This document shows positions 8,447 through 10,124 of a DNA stretch of 10,124 bases, piece after piece. The notes under the pieces are model-generated. The model saw only the letters and a list, made by a program, of their open reading frames with translations. It was not told the DNA's origin and did no database searches. The translations under genes were made by a program, and so were the position numbers. Positions within the stretch are counted from its first letter, which is position 1, and each line of letters opens with the position of its first letter. This stretch comes from an uncultured Methylococcaceae bacterium (lineage in GTDB: Bacteria; Pseudomonadota; Gammaproteobacteria; Methylococcales; Methylomonadaceae): positions 1 to 10,124 of the forward strand of contig CAIVAH010000221.1 of assembly GCA_903903765.1 (NCBI GenBank). Direction: 5' to 3'.

Positions 8447-8475
8447 ATTATAGCAAATTGTCGATAATGAGTCGA
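8447..8475 (-). promoter_or_regulatory. Sigma70-type promoter for gyrA and the supraoperon
   Basis: In the 167-nt gap before gyrA the minus strand has TCGACT (8475..8470, 4 of 6 matches to TTGACA), a 17-nt spacer and a perfect TATAAT (8452..8447). Transcription would start near 8440, giving a leader of about 115 nt. The -10 lies within a CAATT/AATTG inverted repeat (8460..8445), and GTCGA motifs at 8460-8464 and 8471-8475 are 11 bp apart. These could be operator half-sites, but the regulator is unknown. This is the best promoter candidate in the window; none of similar quality is seen in the later gaps. Confidence 0.65.
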
Positions 8476-8492
8476 AAGACTTGATACTTTAA

Positions 8493-9215
8493 TTATTGCG
8501 TAAAGATTTCACTTAAAAAACTAACTAATAAACGCCATGAACGCTGATCTGCTGCAAGTTGATAAACCGTACCAAAATCGGGATCATTGGCGAGAGGATT
8601 GGTAAAAGCGTGCATCGTTTGTCCAAAAGTATGAAACTGCCAATCTGCACCAGCCTGTGTCATCTCTGATTGAAAAGCCTGCACGTTTTCAACAGTCACC
8701 ATAGGATCATCATGACCATGCAAAGCAAGCACCTTAGCTTTAATAACATAATCAACCAACTGCTTAGGCGCACTTAATAAGCCATGAAAACTAATAACGC
8801 CTTTTAAATCTACACCGGTTCTTGCTAGATCTAAAGCGCACAAGCCACCAAAACAAAAGCCCAGCGCGGCAATTTTCTTATCATCAGCCCACGGCATCAA
8901 TTTAAGTGCATTTAAAGCGGCTTTAGTACGTTGACTAATTAACTGCCGATTTTCCATAAAAGGCTGCATCAATTGGGCATTTTCTTCTTTACTACTGCCT
9001 AAAACACCTTTCCCATACATATCAACTGCAAAAGCCAAATAACCTAATTCAGCAATTTGCTTAGCCTTTTCAATTACGAATTCATCTCTACCTGTCCAAG
9101 CATGATGAATTAAGATAGCAGGTCTTTGTCCTTGAATTGCATCATCAAAGGCAAAAAAACCTTCTAATAAAACTTCACCATCTAAATAATTTATCGTATT
9201 AGAAACTATCGACAC
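8493..9215 (-). CDS. Dienelactone hydrolase family protein (alpha/beta hydrolase)
   Basis: This 240-residue protein belongs to the dienelactone hydrolase (carboxymethylenebutenolidase-like) family, cytosolic alpha/beta hydrolases that open lactone or ester bonds. The triad is visible: nucleophile Cys121 in GFCFGG (119-124), Asp170 in HGHDDP (166-171) and His202 in TMHAFT. HHAWTGRDEF (37-46) near the N terminus fits the oxyanion-hole strand, and DMYGKG (65-70) is another family mark. Cysteine rather than serine as nucleophile separates it from ordinary esterases. No signal peptide is seen. The start is GTG, chosen because AAAGG lies 6 nt before it and no closer in-frame ATG precedes the conserved region. 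The gene begins 9 nt after the phosphatase and probably shares its transcript. No chlorocatechol or other aromatic-degradation genes are nearby, so the true substrate is unknown. Confidence 0.88.
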   Translation of the reverse strand: MSIVSNTINYLDGEVLLEGFFAFDDAIQGQRPAILIHHAWTGRDEFVIEKAKQIAELGYLAFAVDMYGKGVLGSSKEENAQLMQPFMENRQLISQRTKAALNALKLMPWADDKKIAALGFCFGGLCALDLARTGVDLKGVISFHGLLSAPKQLVDYVIKAKVLALHGHDDPMVTVENVQAFQSEMTQAGADWQFHTFGQTMHAFTNPLANDPDFGTVYQLAADQRSWRLLVSFLSEIFTQ

Positions 9216-9221
9216 TTCACA

Positions 9222-9226
9222 CCTTT
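9222..9226 (-). promoter_or_regulatory. Shine-Dalgarno site of the hydrolase gene (supports its GTG start)
   Basis: AAAGG on the minus strand overlaps the TAA stop of the phosphatase gene and lies 6 nt before the GTG at 9215..9213. This spacing is close to ideal and decides the unusual start codon. It also suggests translational coupling between the two genes. Confidence 0.65.
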
Positions 9227-9725
9227 ATAGTTTAATTGACTTATCAAGATGACCTGAAGCCTCTAAAGATTGCAAAAAACCTTCAGAAGCAGCCTCAATC
9301 AAATCTAAAACGTCTTGAAAACCAAAAGGTCCACCGTAATATGGATCAGGCACTTCTCGCACTTTAACATGAGGCGCATAATCAAGAAAATATTTAATTT
9401 TATGTTGATAAGGCGAAGGACAAGCCTGCATCATTGTTTCAAAGTTATGCTCATCCATTGCTAGTAAATAATCAAAATCCTCAAAATCGCCCATGATGAC
9501 CTTTCTAGCACGCAATTGCGAAAGATCTATACCTCTTTCCAAAGCGGCCTGTTGCGATCTTAAATCAGCTGGTTTCCCAGCATGAAACGCATGAGTTCCC
9601 GCTGAATCAATCATAAATGCGGTTTCTAACTGTCGATCTTTAAGCAATTTAGCGAACACACCTTCCGCTGTTGGCGAACGGCAAATATTACCCATACAAA
9701 CAAACAATACGTTTATTTTTTTCAT
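9225..9725 (-). CDS. Low-molecular-weight protein tyrosine phosphatase
   Basis: This 166-residue cytosolic enzyme hydrolyses phosphotyrosine through a cysteinyl-phosphate intermediate. The N-terminal P-loop CMGNICRSPTAEG gives nucleophile Cys10 and phosphate-binding Arg16. The general acid is Asp127 in DPYYGG (127-132), where the paired tyrosines match those of the family. Cys15 sits next to the nucleophile as in mammalian members, where the pair forms a protective disulfide. The Cys82/Cys89 pair of ArsC-type arsenate reductases is absent, so arsenate reduction is unlikely. Length is near the usual 150-165. No tyrosine kinase or polysaccharide-export gene is in view, so it is not evidently a Wzb-type partner. 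The ATG follows the purA stop by 12 nt with an AGGT just upstream, and the hydrolase gene follows after 9 nt. The physiological target is unknown. Confidence 0.93.
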   Translation of the reverse strand: MKKINVLFVCMGNICRSPTAEGVFAKLLKDRQLETAFMIDSAGTHAFHAGKPADLRSQQAALERGIDLSQLRARKVIMGDFEDFDYLLAMDEHNFETMMQACPSPYQHKIKYFLDYAPHVKVREVPDPYYGGPFGFQDVLDLIEAASEGFLQSLEASGHLDKSIKL

Positions 9726-9737
9726 CTACCTAAAATC

Positions 9738-10124
9738 CTATGCAAACGGATGTTCAAGCACGATTGTTTCATCTCTGTCTGGCCCAGTAGAAACAATTGT
9801 TATCTTTACACCTACTAATTCTTCAAGACGCTTAATATAGGCCTTAGCATTTTCGGGTAAGTTGGTATATTCGGTTACACCAAAGGTATTTTCAGTCCAA
9901 CCGGGCATTTCTTCAATAATAGCCTCACATTGCTCATACTGATCCGCTCCTAATGGCGCAGTTTCTGTAAGCTCACCATTTAATTTGTAAGCAGTACAAA
10001 TACCTATTTTTTCTAAACCATCTAAAACATCTAACTTAGTTAAACAAATACCACTTAAGCTATTTAATTTTGCTGATTTACGCATTGCAACAGCATCAAA
10101 CCAGCCAGTTCGACGTTTACGTCC
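9738..10124 (-). CDS. purA: Adenylosuccinate synthetase, C-terminal part (runs off the window)
   Basis: PurA joins IMP and aspartate using GTP, the first committed step from IMP to AMP. Only the last 128 codons and the TAG stop are here; the frame is open to the right edge, and a complete protein is about 430 residues. The visible part begins [10 protein letters not shown], contains [18 protein letters not shown] with the guanine-recognising TKLD (visible residues 29-32), and [10 protein letters not shown]. It ends with [10 protein letters not shown] and a short HPFA tail, all close to the C-terminus of bacterial PurA. The ATG at 10085 is an internal Met, not the start, since conserved sequence continues upstream of it. 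The phosphatase and hydrolase genes follow at 12 and 9 nt, suggesting that they ride on the purA transcript. Confidence 0.97.
   Translation of the reverse strand, partial: GRKRRTGWFDAVAMRKSAKLNSLSGICLTKLDVLDGLEKIGICTAYKLNGELTETAPLGADQYEQCEAIIEEMPGWTENTFGVTEYTNLPENAKAYIKRLEELVGVKITIVSTGPDRDETIVLEHPFA

Larger units (their letters stand above)
1..8452 (-). other. gyrA-serC-pheA-hisC-tyrA/aroA-cmk transcription unit (aro supraoperon)
   Basis: Six reading frames follow the promoter before gyrA on one strand, with gaps of 34, 26 and 40 nt, then overlaps of 8 nt and 1 nt. No GC-rich hairpin followed by a T run is visible in any gap. The order equals the mixed-function supraoperon described in Pseudomonas. 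Co-transcription is inferred from spacing, strand and conservation; weaker internal promoters cannot be excluded. The unit continues past the left edge. Confidence 0.75.

Noticed and set aside
8466..8482. AGTC/GACT hairpin after the hydrolase gene as a terminator
   Set aside because: The stem is only four pairs with no following T tract, so I do not call a terminator; readthrough into gyrA is possible.
9225..9725. ArsC-type arsenate reductase
   Set aside because: The P-loop is shared, but the additional redox cysteines near 82 and 89 are absent and the DPYYGG general-acid loop is typical of tyrosine phosphatases.
9738..10085. Reading the right-hand gene as a complete 115-residue protein starting at 10085
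   Set aside because: Conserved PurA sequence ([10 protein letters not shown]) continues in frame upstream of that Met to the window edge, so it is a truncated purA.

Overview
The window is an AT-rich (by eye roughly 40% GC) stretch of core chromosome in which every supported gene lies on the minus strand. Read right to left it runs purA (3' end only), a low-molecular-weight protein tyrosine phosphatase, a dienelactone hydrolase family protein, gyrA, serC, pheA, hisC, a tyrA-aroA fusion, and the first 34 codons of cmk. The order gyrA-serC-pheA-hisC-tyrA-aroA-cmk is the mixed-function 'aro supraoperon' known from Pseudomonas and other gammaproteobacteria. Together with the GyrA sequence and the class II-like AroA domain, this points to a gammaproteobacterium with a lower GC content than Pseudomonas. 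The genus cannot be named from the sequence alone.

Region 1 (9216-10124) holds the C-terminal 128 codons of adenylosuccinate synthetase followed, after 12 nt, by the phosphatase. After another 9 nt comes the hydrolase, which starts at GTG behind a clear Shine-Dalgarno site. The three genes look co-transcribed. Region 2 (8326-8492) is the only sizeable non-coding gap, at 167 nt. It carries a good sigma70-type promoter (TCGACT, 17 nt, TATAAT) pointing at gyrA, a leader of about 115 nt, and a possible 22-codon leader ORF that ends inside the gyrA ribosome-binding site. Region 3 (1-8325) is the supraoperon, with gaps of 34, 26 and 40 nt, then an 8-nt overlap (hisC/tyrA) and a TAATG overlap (aroA/cmk).

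The genes work together as follows. SerC makes phosphoserine and contributes to pyridoxal-phosphate synthesis, and both SerC and HisC use PLP. AroA makes EPSP on the way to chorismate. PheA turns chorismate into prephenate and phenylpyruvate, and TyrA takes prephenate to 4-hydroxyphenylpyruvate. HisC-type aminotransferases can aminate these keto acids as well as act in histidine synthesis. GyrA and Cmk tie this to DNA topology and nucleotide supply. All full-length enzymes keep their key catalytic residues, and no gene looks broken.

I saw no mobile element, CRISPR array, tRNA, rRNA or phage-like gene, and no gene-free stretch above 300 nt. I do not see an undescribed system. The points most worth a second look are the in-frame start and ribosome-binding site kept at the TyrA/AroA junction and the short leader ORF before gyrA.
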